A program made the position numbers and the translations under genes. From a virus, in the IMG/VR virus record IMGVR_UViG_3300035698_031524, positions 1-26,955 of that record: DNA of 26,955 nucleotides; one strand, 5' to 3'. Within the stretch, counting starts at the first letter, position 1. Every line of letters starts with the position of its first letter. Positions 1 to 6,643 of this stretch are shown here, piece by piece. The notes under the pieces are model-generated. The model made no database searches and was not told the origin of the DNA. It saw only the letters and a program-made list of their open reading frames with translations.

Positions 1-84
1 AGACAATCCATCTTTAGCTGTTTCCCATGCCGCTAAAGTAGTATAATCTCCATCACTAGCTTTTATTGTTGAAATATCAGGCAT
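1..84 (-). CDS. Probable phage structural protein, N-terminal fragment (runs off window)
   Basis: The minus strand is open from an ATG at 84 to the window edge, giving 28 residues beginning MPDISTIKASDGDY. A strong Shine-Dalgarno (GGAGGGG) lies just upstream, and the start overlaps the stop of the preceding gene by one base (TAATG), so the two genes are probably translationally coupled. The segment containing GDYTTLAAWE resembles the opening of beta-helix or tail-associated phage and prophage proteins that I know only as a general pattern. That assignment is an inference from a short fragment. The rest of the protein lies outside the window. Confidence 0.5.
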   Translation of the reverse strand, partial: MPDISTIKASDGDYTTLAAWETAKDGLS

Positions 85-482
85 TATTCCCCTCCTAAAA
101 GGCTATCTCTATTTATTATTAAAGGTTCTACAAGGTTCCAAGCAATATTATCGACTTTCACGTCTACATCCAATACAGATTCCCATTGCGGATGTGTATT
201 GAGTTCTACCCCTTTTATTGATCTTTGTAAAATTTCAATTTGTCCTTCGTCATTTTCTTCTAATTCTCGATATGGATAAACAATCAATCCTCTTTCTCCA
301 CTTTCTATCAGTTCTTCAATTTGGGTTTCAAGTGTATCATCCACCCATTCTACGACCTGTAGCTCTTTAACTTCTTTGTTTCCAAATATGAATTCATAGT
401 GCGCTACAACGATAACATCTCCATTTTTATTGGTTTCTGTTTCTTCTAATTCTATCATTGGATCAATCAATGCTAATAACAT
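84..482 (-). CDS. Acidic protein of unknown function, 132 aa
   Basis: I do not recognise this protein. It is acidic, rich in Glu and Asp, with no signal peptide, membrane segment or cysteine motif. The ATG at 482 is supported by an AGAGGT Shine-Dalgarno six to eight bases upstream. It is followed without a gap by the probable structural gene at 1-84, so the pair looks like an operon, and by association it may be a virion or tail protein. A T4-late-like TATAAATA box lies about 40 bases upstream on the same strand (523-530), which fits late expression. Function remains unknown. Confidence 0.75.
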   Translation of the reverse strand: MLLALIDPMIELEETETNKNGDVIVVAHYEFIFGNKEVKELQVVEWVDDTLETQIEELIESGERGLIVYPYRELEENDEGQIEILQRSIKGVELNTHPQWESVLDVDVKVDNIAWNLVEPLIINRDSLLGGE

Positions 483-522
483 ACTTTACCTCTTAAAATT
501 AATTTCAATTGAACTATAGATA

Positions 523-530
523 TATTTATA
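523..530 (-). promoter_or_regulatory. Late-type TATAAATA box for the minus-strand operon
   Basis: Read on the minus strand this is an exact TATAAATA, the consensus of T4 late promoters. Transcription starting a few bases downstream would give a leader of about 35 nt carrying the Shine-Dalgarno of the gene starting at 482. The same bases abut the plus-strand start at 531, so the short interval serves both divergent genes. Promoter activity is inferred from sequence only. Confidence 0.45.
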
Positions 531-1019
531 ATGCAAATAGAAAATTTTAAAAATATTATAGTTACAGGACCGCAAAGAAGCGGAACTAGGATAACTTCTT
601 TAATGCTTGCTGATGTTTTGCACAAACGATACATTGATGAAATCAAAATAAACTTTGACAGTTTGTCCAAAGTGTTTGAGTTTTTGAACTCAAAAAAAGA
701 TGTTGTTTTGCAAGCTCCTAGACTTTCAAGCGTTATTCATTTAATAGATCATCCTCAAACAGCAGTAGTTTTTTCAATTAGAAAAATTGAAGACATTAAA
801 AAAAGCGAAAAAAGAGTGAACTGGAAAGACGACAAACAAATAAAATATTATTTTGTAGAGAAAGGAGAACAATCAATTTTGAAATATGATGCTTGGAAAA
901 TACAAAAAACAATTATGAAAATGCCGTATTTTGAAAACAAATATGGAGATAAATGGATGAAAGATCACCGTCTATGGAAAGAAGACCGCAAAAAATTCGG
1001 CACTATTCAAACAAACTAG
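531..1019 (+). CDS. Sulfotransferase-like P-loop protein, 162 aa
   Basis: The N-terminus carries GPQRSGTR at residues 13-20 after a hydrophobic strand. This matches the 5'-phosphosulfate (PAPS) binding loop of sulfotransferases, typically (S/P)xRSGTT, better than a classical Walker A with GK(S/T). Sulfotransferases move a sulfuryl group from PAPS to a hydroxyl or amine. At 162 residues it is shorter than most family members, and I cannot see a clear second cofactor motif, so the substrate is unknown. No Shine-Dalgarno precedes the ATG. A TATATT box ends four bases before it, as for other first genes here. Its 3' end overlaps the convergent glycosyltransferase-like gene by 17 bases. Confidence 0.6.
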   Translation: MQIENFKNIIVTGPQRSGTRITSLMLADVLHKRYIDEIKINFDSLSKVFEFLNSKKDVVLQAPRLSSVIHLIDHPQTAVVFSIRKIEDIKKSEKRVNWKDDKQIKYYFVEKGEQSILKYDAWKIQKTIMKMPYFENKYGDKWMKDHRLWKEDRKKFGTIQTN

Positions 1020-1743
1020 TCCATTTTTTGCAATTATAAAAATCTTTATCCCATGCTTCTTTTGCTGTATTTTGCCAAAGAGTAGATTTCTTCCACGCTC
1101 CTAATCTTAGGTGTAGGGAATCTGTAGGTAGTTCTACAGAATTCCATTTTTCTCCAATAAATCTATCTCCTAAAGAATTACAAATAACAGATAAAGCATT
1201 TTCTTCTGCTCGTTCTCTGAGGGCTGGTATTCTCGCTGCCTTTACAATAAGTTGCAGCCAAAGATCAATTTGATCAGAATTTTTAACAGCACATACACAT
1301 CCACCATCTGAATCTATAAAACTATTCATATTTATTTTAAGTTTAAGTCTAGATTGCTCTATCATATATTTTTCTTTGTTATTAGATTTTATTTTGCAAG
1401 GATTTACAATTTTATACTTCTCTGCCAAATCAAATATTCTGGTGTCTATTTTATTTAAAAATATACGATCCAAGTCATAATACAAGTTTATGTCATAGGG
1501 ATAATCTCCTTTGTGGCACATTGCTTTTCTAGACCATATTTTTTCTCTATCGTTTAATTTTATTATGTCTTTTTGTTTGAACTCTGAACAAGAAATATTT
1601 CTTTTTAGATAAAATGTAGCTTGTTCACTTATATTTCTATAAACTACATGAAAATTCCCATTATAAACTTTATTTAAAGAATATAATGTTACTGGCAATT
1701 GGTTTATAGAATTGCCTTCTACATAAAAACACACACCATTCAT
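1003..1743 (-). CDS. Glycosyltransferase-like protein, 246 aa
   Basis: The region YYDLDRIFL (residues 88-96) has the spacing of a GT-A-fold DxD motif, Asp90-Leu-Asp92, which normally binds the metal and nucleotide-sugar. It follows a segment with the feel of the GT-A first half (a Ser-Leu-rich helix, then FHVVYRN). Near the C-terminus LHLRLGAWK (210-218) could be the His-containing motif that closes such sites. It would transfer a sugar to an unknown acceptor in the cytoplasm. The overall match is weak, so the family call is an inference. The start codon has no Shine-Dalgarno and lies four bases after TATAATA. The gene is divergent from the cREC-like gene at 1773. Confidence 0.5.
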   Translation of the reverse strand: MNGVCFYVEGNSINQLPVTLYSLNKVYNGNFHVVYRNISEQATFYLKRNISCSEFKQKDIIKLNDREKIWSRKAMCHKGDYPYDINLYYDLDRIFLNKIDTRIFDLAEKYKIVNPCKIKSNNKEKYMIEQSRLKLKINMNSFIDSDGGCVCAVKNSDQIDLWLQLIVKAARIPALRERAEENALSVICNSLGDRFIGEKWNSVELPTDSLHLRLGAWKKSTLWQNTAKEAWDKDFYNCKKWTSLFE

Positions 1744-1747
1744 ATGG

Positions 1748-1759
1748 TATTATATAATA
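1748..1759. promoter_or_regulatory. Bidirectional palindromic promoter box TATTATATAATA
   Basis: This 12-bp perfect palindrome sits in the 29-bp interval between divergent start codons at 1743 (minus) and 1773 (plus). On each strand it presents TATAATA. On the minus strand the box ends exactly four bases before the ATG, which would make that transcript essentially leaderless. On the plus strand the box ends 13 bases before the ATG. The extended 17-base form TATTATATAATAAAAGA recurs exactly at 26410-26426. Function is inferred. Confidence 0.45.
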
Positions 1760-1772
1760 AAAGAGTTTAAAA

Positions 1773-2129
1773 ATGAAAATATGGCTTGACGATGAAAGAA
1801 ATCCAAAAGAAAAAATAATCAAGGAAAGATATCAATCAGAAGGTGATGAAACATGGGTCAAAAATGTAGAAGACGCTATTGCTTATATTGAAAAAGGATG
1901 TGTTACAAGTATTTCTTTAGATCACGATCTTGGAGAAAATAAAAAAACTGGATATTTTTTGGCTAAATGGATTGAAGAAAAGGCTTTTTTAAATGAAATA
2001 AAGCCTTTTAAAACAAGGGTGCATTCTTCTAATCCATCAGGGGCTAAACAAATGAAAATTGCATTAGCTCAAGCAGAAAAGTTTTGGTTAAGATACCATA
2101 GCGATTATCGTAGAAATAGCAACGACTAA
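1773..2129 (+). CDS. Cyclic-phosphate-processing receiver-like (cREC) protein, 118 aa
   Basis: The protein opens with KIWLDDERNP (residues 2-11), has ISLDHDLG (47-54) and then VHSSNPSGAKQM (83-94). This order of an acidic DDxR pair, LDHDLG and an HSxNPxG motif is characteristic of the receiver-like cREC domain. That domain is predicted in the literature to process cyclic phosphates, for example on RNA ends or ADP-ribose derivatives. I see the motifs directly. The enzymatic role is family-level prediction, not shown here. A weak AAGAG precedes the ATG. The 3' end overlaps the minus-strand membrane protein gene by 42 bases. Confidence 0.65.
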   Translation: MKIWLDDERNPKEKIIKERYQSEGDETWVKNVEDAIAYIEKGCVTSISLDHDLGENKKTGYFLAKWIEEKAFLNEIKPFKTRVHSSNPSGAKQMKIALAQAEKFWLRYHSDYRRNSND

Positions 2130-2225
2130 AGACAAAACTTCAAACAACATGCTTTTTCTTGATTGTTTATACGTCACAATTGAAGCACCACTGAAAACTA
2201 GAATTGCCGTTAATAATATTGCCAT
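2088..2225 (-). CDS. Small membrane protein, 45 aa
   Basis: The predicted product has two hydrophobic segments (about residues 2-16 and 28-43) separated by a short basic loop, KQSRKS, so a small double-spanning inner-membrane protein is likely. I chose the ATG at 2225 because an exact TATAAATA box lies four bases upstream on the same strand (2230-2237), matching the start geometry of other genes in the window. An in-frame ATG at 2285 would add 20 residues but would overlap the divergent gene starting at 2264. Function is unknown. It overlaps the cREC-like gene tail to tail. Confidence 0.5.
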   Translation of the reverse strand: MAILLTAILVFSGASIVTYKQSRKSMLFEVLSLVVAISTIIAMVS

Positions 2226-2229
2226 ATCA

Positions 2230-2237
2230 TATTTATA
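2230..2237 (-). promoter_or_regulatory. Late-type TATAAATA box four bases before a start codon
   Basis: The minus strand reads TATAAATA then TGAT then ATG. The box matches the T4 late promoter consensus, and its distance places the expected transcription start at or next to the start codon. No Shine-Dalgarno is present. Confidence 0.45.
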
Positions 2238-2263
2238 TGTTCTATTAACTAATTTAATGTAAT

Positions 2264-2410
2264 ATGGAAAAAATATATAAAACAATATTGCTAATATTAT
2301 TCCTTTTTATGGCAATATTATCTTCAATATTAACGTTGTATTTTATTATTTTTGTGACATATATTTACCAAGAATATGATGCGTATTTTAGAAATCCAAT
2401 TCTTCTCTAA
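2264..2410 (+). CDS. Small membrane protein, 48 aa
   Basis: A short open frame runs from ATG at 2264 to TAA at 2408-2410. The product has a basic N-terminus (MEKIYKT) followed by a continuous hydrophobic segment to about residue 35 and a short polar tail. This predicts a single-pass or hairpin membrane protein. It fills the only gap between the divergent membrane protein gene and the uvsW-like gene, and its 3' end overlaps the latter by 23 bases, repeating the convergent-overlap pattern seen elsewhere. No Shine-Dalgarno is visible. The start MEKIYKT resembles MEKLYQL encoded beside the palindrome at 3853. It could be spurious, since AT-rich DNA yields hydrophobic frames easily. Confidence 0.45.
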   Translation: MEKIYKTILLILFLFMAILSSILTLYFIIFVTYIYQEYDAYFRNPILL

Positions 2411-3833
2411 CATCTACTTTATGTCCTTCTTTTTTCAACGTTTTAATTCTTTTGTTAGAATGATCCTCTAAATACTCATTGGTTTTATACACAAAATCAA
2501 AATATTTCAGCATTTCTTTATCATTAGCTGGTCTTAATCCACGACCAAATCTTTGCACTATTGTATGATCCGCTTTTCCACCGGCTGCATTTATTAAATT
2601 GTGAATAAAAAAGTTAATACCAGCATTTAAAATTTGATGTGTTGCGATTGCAGTCACATCCTCTTTCGAATGCCTAAGTTGTTCTAAAACTTCGTTTCTG
2701 ACCTCTAAACTGTCTTCCCCTCTTATCCATAAAGAATTAGGAAGTATGCTTTTTAAATAATCTCCATGAGATATCCTTTCAACAAGGATAAGCGATCTCC
2801 CACGAAGTTTTTCAGTTACCAGTCTTTTAATTACATTATGAAAATAAATGTTTTCAGATATTCCGTTTTGAACTGCATCTTGATACATGTCAAGCTCTAT
2901 ATTTTCAGGTTGGACTATTGGATAAAAAACACAATCTGCATAGGACAACTGACCTCTTTCTTGAAGTTTTTTAGTTGACAATACTCCATTTTCAGCAGCC
3001 GTAGACTTTATTTTAAATACTGGACCAAAATAGCCTTTGACACTATATTTTTGACATTGGTCTTTTCCCCCAAATTTAAAAGGAGTAGCACTCACTCCAA
3101 TTCTGACATCACAATTTACAAGTTTGTTATAGAACTTTTTAGAAACTTTAGTCATCATCAAATGCACTTCGTCTACAATAATTGCTTTGATGTGTGGCAA
3201 CAGGCTTTCTATTTTGTGTAGAGATTGAACAGTAGCACATGTGATAATATTAGGTTCTTTGTATTTGTCATACAATCTGCCTACGTTTTCAAATTTCCAT
3301 TGTACAAGCTCGTTGTAATTTTGTTCAACTAAGCTTTTTTGTCGACATAGAATAAGAGTAGGAGTTTTAGGCGGCAGGCACTTTAAAATAGAAATCATAA
3401 TAGCTGTCTTGCCAGCGGCAGTGGGAGCTTTTACTATCCCCCTTCTATATTTTATTGATTGATTTGTTAAATCAGCTTGATAATCATGTAGAACATATGG
3501 TTTATCACTGTCGTTCCATTGATTTAGAAAATTCTCATCTATTGAATTAAAAGCAAAATTAGTTATAGTTCTTTCATCAACTAATTTATATTTCACTCCT
3601 AAATGTTTCAAGGCCAACTCTACTTCTGGTAGAAGTCCAGTTAGAAACTTACCATTTTTTTTTGTGAAAAAATCAGTAAACCCATCCCAAATTTTCTGTT
3701 TATATAATCTACTATGGAAATAACCTTTTTCACGAAAACGCAGAGCTTTCCAAAGTATATTTCTTGTAGAGTCGCAATTAGTATTCAGCCAAGAATAACA
3801 ATTTTGAACACGTATTGCAGCTTTCTTTTCCAT
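2388..3833 (-). CDS. uvsW: UvsW-like DNA helicase, 481 aa
   Basis: This is a superfamily 2 helicase close in length to T4 UvsW (about 500 aa). After an N-terminal domain of about 110 residues there is LHDYQ (Q-motif-like, 115-119), Walker A APTAAGKT (136-143), DEVH (221-224), SATPF (248-252) and motif VI QRFGRGLR (427-434). UvsW unwinds branched DNA and R-loops and helps T4 switch from origin-dependent to recombination-dependent replication. The gp32, UvsX and UvsY-like genes of this window fit that role. The ATG at 3833 lies inside a 36-bp perfect palindrome and has no Shine-Dalgarno, and an in-frame stop is 12 bases upstream, so this is the earliest ATG start possible. Confidence 0.85.
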   Translation of the reverse strand: MEKKAAIRVQNCYSWLNTNCDSTRNILWKALRFREKGYFHSRLYKQKIWDGFTDFFTKKNGKFLTGLLPEVELALKHLGVKYKLVDERTITNFAFNSIDENFLNQWNDSDKPYVLHDYQADLTNQSIKYRRGIVKAPTAAGKTAIMISILKCLPPKTPTLILCRQKSLVEQNYNELVQWKFENVGRLYDKYKEPNIITCATVQSLHKIESLLPHIKAIIVDEVHLMMTKVSKKFYNKLVNCDVRIGVSATPFKFGGKDQCQKYSVKGYFGPVFKIKSTAAENGVLSTKKLQERGQLSYADCVFYPIVQPENIELDMYQDAVQNGISENIYFHNVIKRLVTEKLRGRSLILVERISHGDYLKSILPNSLWIRGEDSLEVRNEVLEQLRHSKEDVTAIATHQILNAGINFFIHNLINAAGGKADHTIVQRFGRGLRPANDKEMLKYFDFVYKTNEYLEDHSNKRIKTLKKEGHKVDVREELDF

Positions 3834-3860
3834 AAGATATAATTATATCTTATGGAAAAG
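3825..3860. repeat. 36-bp perfect palindrome over the uvsW-like start
   Basis: Each half is 18 bp, with the centre between 3842 and 3843. The outer arms contain ATGGAAAAG on both strands. On the minus strand this is the start of the uvsW-like gene. On the plus strand it opens a seven-codon frame (MEKLYQL then stop) just before the membrane protein gene at 3891. The element could act as a bidirectional promoter or operator for a dimeric regulator, or as an RNA hairpin hiding the start codon. The inverted symmetry is seen directly and the role is inferred. Confidence 0.9.
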
Positions 3861-3890
3861 TTATATCAATTATAAAAGGAGTAATATAAT

Positions 3891-4109
3891 TTGAGATTCA
3901 AATTTAAGCCTAGACTAGAATGGATGTCTTTTTTAGAAACTAGATATCCGTTCTATATTTGTGCATTTGCAACCGTTTTTTTAGCTACAGTCAAAATAGT
4001 TCTAAACGAGTCTATTAGTTGGAATTTTGTATTTGCCCCTGTAGTGGCATTGTCATTAATTGTTTTACTATGGATTTTTACAGTATTTGCAATATTGTTT
4101 AGATTTTAA
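3891..4109 (+). CDS. Small membrane protein, 72 aa
   Basis: The product has a basic N-terminus (MRFKFKPR) and two hydrophobic segments at about residues 20-38 and 46-71, so a two-span membrane protein with both ends inside is likely. The TTG start is chosen because AAGGAG at 3876-3881 lies nine bases upstream. Its 3' end overlaps the convergent kinase gene by 11 bases. A holin-like or membrane-remodelling role is possible from size and topology alone, but nothing specific supports it. Confidence 0.65.
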   Translation: MRFKFKPRLEWMSFLETRYPFYICAFATVFLATVKIVLNESISWNFVFAPVVALSLIVLLWIFTVFAILFRF

Positions 4110-4704
4110 CATTTGGTTGCCATTTTCTTATCATTCTTCTTATTGCGTCTAACGGAACACCATGAGTATTGCCAGAAGTTCCATATTTCTTACTTAACCC
4201 CCCATGAACACCTGCTAACAATCTTGCAAAGTCTTCTAACTCTGCTTTGTGATTATTTTTATCATCTAACATATGGCGATAATCATTCCACCAAGGGGAA
4301 TCAGGCTCTTTTAATATAACTTCGTACCCATTACTTCTAGCTTCTTTTATATAATTTTCAAACTCCCACAATTTGACATTTGTATTGTCTACAATGACTG
4401 GAGTTGTTTTTTCACCAATAGCTTCTTTAAATCTATTAAAGTTCCATTTATGTGCTTGGCTTAATTTGCTAAGATCAAAATTAGATTTATACACTTCTAT
4501 TTCTTTCAAAGTGCATTCGTCATGATTAAGACCTTTTTTTTGTTCTTTTGTAAAGCCCTGTATAAAAAATTTATCTGTTGAAAATATATGTTTGTCAGGA
4601 TCACTACCGCCAAGTTGTTCTAAAACTTTTTTGGCAGTATAAGATTTACCTGAACCGGGGATTCCCCTGCAGATTATGCAAATTTTTTTGTTTTTATTTT
4701 TCAT
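4099..4704 (-). CDS. P-loop kinase related to polynucleotide kinase / N4BP2-like proteins, 201 aa
   Basis: Walker A GIPGSGKS lies at residues 14-21, followed by STD (42-44), which matches the acceptor-side Asp of polynucleotide-kinase-like enzymes, and VDNTN (105-109), the hallmark of the AAA_33 / N4BP2L group. These proteins phosphorylate nucleic acid 5' ends or related small substrates using ATP. There is no phosphatase domain, unlike T4 PseT. It is the last gene of a minus-strand operon, starting directly after the stop of the histidine-phosphatase-fold gene (TAG ATG), so coupling is likely. Substrate is not determined; RNA end repair is one possibility given the cREC-like gene nearby. Confidence 0.7.
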   Translation of the reverse strand: MKNKNKKICIICRGIPGSGKSYTAKKVLEQLGGSDPDKHIFSTDKFFIQGFTKEQKKGLNHDECTLKEIEVYKSNFDLSKLSQAHKWNFNRFKEAIGEKTTPVIVDNTNVKLWEFENYIKEARSNGYEVILKEPDSPWWNDYRHMLDDKNNHKAELEDFARLLAGVHGGLSKKYGTSGNTHGVPLDAIRRMIRKWQPNVKI

Positions 4705-5334
4705 CTAATTTCGATATCCGTATTGTTTAATGTAAACTCTTTTGGGTTCCCATTTTATAAGGTTGTCTTCTATCAGAGTGACGCTACTTGTCTCTATTTT
4801 TGGAGGCAGAAATTCATTTAAAAGATTGTGATTCGCTTCATATTTTTGTTTCAACAATTCTGGTCCGCTGCCTGTTGCCATGTCAATCAACATACGAGCA
4901 GTTTTGGCTTCTGTTATTATAACAGCTTTTTCCACTTTTTTAAGTGAAGAATAAAAGTCTCTGATTCTATCTACAGAATCGTTTATGCTCTCATTTTTGC
5001 AGACGATTTCTGCGTTTGCTTTTTTCCAATTCAAATTAGAAAAAATATCTCTTTTATCTTTGAATTTGTCGCCTTTAATTGGCAATCCAGAACCGTGATG
5101 TTCTCTCAACCTGTCATCTACAAATATTTCTATTTCATTTAAATGTTGTATTATTGAAGCTGTTTGTAACGATCTGGTGTAAGGACTGCTAAATCCTACA
5201 TAATCTTTTAATGAAAAATTTTCTAAAAACCAATTAGAAGTAGCTACCGCTTGTTGAACACCTGTTTTTGATAGTATTTCGTTTGTAGAAGTACTTTGAT
5301 TCGCTTCTGCATTTCTGATTATCAGCAATTTCAT
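4705..5334 (-). CDS. Histidine-phosphatase-fold protein lacking both catalytic histidines, 209 aa
   Basis: The order of motifs is that of the phosphoglycerate-mutase-like superfamily: an N-terminal strand ending RNAE (7-10) where RHGE is expected, SSPYTRSLQTA (49-59) with the conserved Arg54, REHHGSG (77-83), NES (114-116), and AVIITEAKTARML (137-149) where VSHG is expected. The phosphate-accepting His is replaced by Asn8, and the second His by Thr or Glu (141-142). The remaining phosphate-pocket residues are kept. Known enzymes of this family need both histidines, so this copy is probably a phosphate-binding pseudo-enzyme. It lies between a small unknown gene and the P-loop kinase in one operon, with an AAGG Shine-Dalgarno. 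Confidence 0.7.
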   Translation of the reverse strand: MKLLIIRNAEANQSTSTNEILSKTGVQQAVATSNWFLENFSLKDYVGFSSPYTRSLQTASIIQHLNEIEIFVDDRLREHHGSGLPIKGDKFKDKRDIFSNLNWKKANAEIVCKNESINDSVDRIRDFYSSLKKVEKAVIITEAKTARMLIDMATGSGPELLKQKYEANHNLLNEFLPPKIETSSVTLIEDNLIKWEPKRVYIKQYGYRN

Positions 5335-5342
5335 TGTTCGCC

Positions 5343-5597
5343 TTAAGTTTCTTTAGATAAAAAATCAATTAATTCTTTTATTGTAATTCCATTTTTTATT
5401 CTTTCTTCAACAGAAATGTCATTTTTTAAAATGCCTCTTTCCATCATAGAAGAAATAATACTAGAATCTATATCTTTTGTGTTTAAATCAAGTATATCTT
5501 CTTCGTTGTGAATATTCAATTTATCTTTTAGAAAATCCATAATGACATTTTGAATACCGTTTTGATTAAATTCTTCTATCCATAATCTAAATTGCAT
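5343..5597 (-). CDS. Small protein of unknown function, 84 aa
   Basis: I do not recognise this protein. It is predicted to be mostly helical, with an aromatic N-terminus (MQFRLWIEEF) and an acidic middle. It is the first gene of the minus-strand operon leading to the pseudo-phosphatase and the kinase, with an eight-base gap to the next gene. The ATG lies inside a 48-bp perfect palindrome, has no Shine-Dalgarno, and is preceded by CTAAATA plus four bases. Its first three residues (MQF) are identical to those of the divergent gene at 5626 because the palindrome includes both starts. Confidence 0.65.
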   Translation of the reverse strand: MQFRLWIEEFNQNGIQNVIMDFLKDKLNIHNEEDILDLNTKDIDSSIISSMMERGILKNDISVEERIKNGITIKELIDFLSKET

Positions 5598-5635
5598 AAT
5601 TTATTTAGTGATCACTAAATAAATTATGCAATTTA
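5588..5635. repeat. 48-bp perfect palindrome spanning two divergent start codons
   Basis: Twenty-four bases on each side of the centre (between 5611 and 5612) match perfectly. The central eight bases are GTGATCAC. Each arm contains CTAAATA, a four-base spacer, then ATGCAATTTA, so both divergent genes begin within the element, 28 bases apart, with the same promoter-like box and the same first codons. Neither gene has a Shine-Dalgarno. A perfect repeat of this length is not expected by chance even in AT-rich DNA. A bidirectional promoter with an operator for a dimeric protein is the simplest reading. Confidence 0.95.
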
Positions 5636-6411
5636 AAGATTTTAAAAATTGGTTGATAACAGAAAAGTTCAAAGATGTTTTCGGCATGGAGAAGCAAAAG
5701 CCAATAAAATCCGTTGAACAGGATGAAATGCCTATAAATTTTTTCAATGTTGAAAAGTTGGCAGAAGAATTGAAAATGTTTAAATTGGGTGAAAAATTAC
5801 CACATAGTGAATATGTTAATGAAATTGATTGGGGGAGTAACACAGGGGCTGTCAGATTAAAAGTACATCCAGATTTACATACAGAAATAGCTCGTTTAGG
5901 AATGAATCTATTAGGAGAAAAAGTATGGATAACCAAAAAATTATTTTTGATAAATAGAGAAGGATATGGTGGGAAAGAACACGAAGTAGCACAAAAACTT
6001 TTAGAAGAACTTGAACGTGTTGACAATATGGAAATCAATTACCCTGATGAAAAATTTGACAACATGCCTCAATTGGTCATTGCTATGGCTACTAAAATGA
6101 GACAGTCTGCACGACAAATACATCTATATGAGGGTATTAAAGAACTCGACAGCAATACATATATCATTAGATTTAGTGTAAGGGGACATGGACTAGAAGG
6201 ACCAGATCACAGTAGAATAATAGAAAACCAAACCTTAGTGCATTACGATAAAATAAAAGGGCATATAAGGCTTACAAATTATAATATAGAAACGCCCGTA
6301 AAAGGACATGCTTGGAGCATAAAACCTGTAGATACTGATGTCTTTTTTTTTCCAACCCAAAATAAAGACGAAATAACAGAAATAATAGCAGCTACAATGA
6401 GATGGTATTAA
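5626..6411 (+). CDS. Protein of unknown function, 261 aa
   Basis: I do not recognise a family. The N-terminal 15 residues (MQFKDFKNWLITEKF) are aromatic and basic and look like a short helical tag. The rest is a mixed alpha/beta globular sequence with no signal peptide, membrane segment or nucleotide-binding motif. Residues about 177-197 contain a cluster of charged and glycine residues (FSVRGHGLEGPDH). The ATG lies in the 48-bp palindrome. The gene at 6413 follows after a single base, so the two are co-transcribed. A virion role is possible because T4 internal head proteins carry short N-terminal tags, but that is speculation. Confidence 0.7.
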   Translation: MQFKDFKNWLITEKFKDVFGMEKQKPIKSVEQDEMPINFFNVEKLAEELKMFKLGEKLPHSEYVNEIDWGSNTGAVRLKVHPDLHTEIARLGMNLLGEKVWITKKLFLINREGYGGKEHEVAQKLLEELERVDNMEINYPDEKFDNMPQLVIAMATKMRQSARQIHLYEGIKELDSNTYIIRFSVRGHGLEGPDHSRIIENQTLVHYDKIKGHIRLTNYNIETPVKGHAWSIKPVDTDVFFFPTQNKDEITEIIAATMRWY

Positions 6412-6412
6412 A

Positions 6413-6643
6413 ATGGCAAAAAGCAGCAACCCGTCTAAAGCCGCCATCGACGGCGTTGAAGGAATGATGAACGCCTTTAAAGACTACACTCTTTCAACTC
6501 GAAGAAAAGCTTGGAAAATGATGTCAGGCAATAAAGGCAGTAAAGAAATATCTAAAATATTAAGCCATCCTGTAAGAAGCAAATCTAGATTTAAAAATCT
6601 TAGTTTTCGGGAATGGATTGAAATTCATTCTGAAAAAGAATGA
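6413..6643 (+). CDS. Small basic protein of unknown function, 76 aa
   Basis: The protein is rich in Lys, Arg and Ser, with an N-terminal MAKSSNPSKAAIDG segment, a central basic helix and a C-terminus FREWIEIHSEKE. No family was recognised. It starts one base after the stop of the 261-aa gene, so translation is probably coupled. The first 60 bases are richer in G and C than the surroundings. The basic character would suit a nucleic-acid-binding or head-associated protein. The 3' end overlaps the convergent gene at 6600 by 44 bases, the largest tail-to-tail overlap in the window. Confidence 0.6.
   Translation: MAKSSNPSKAAIDGVEGMMNAFKDYTLSTRRKAWKMMSGNKGSKEISKILSHPVRSKSRFKNLSFREWIEIHSEKE

Noticed and set aside
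5601-6038. A 145-codon minus-strand frame rich in Ser, Cys and Phe
   Set aside because: It is antisense to the 261-aa gene at 5626-6411, which has a sensible amino acid composition and start context. The antisense product has the skewed composition expected of a shadow frame.
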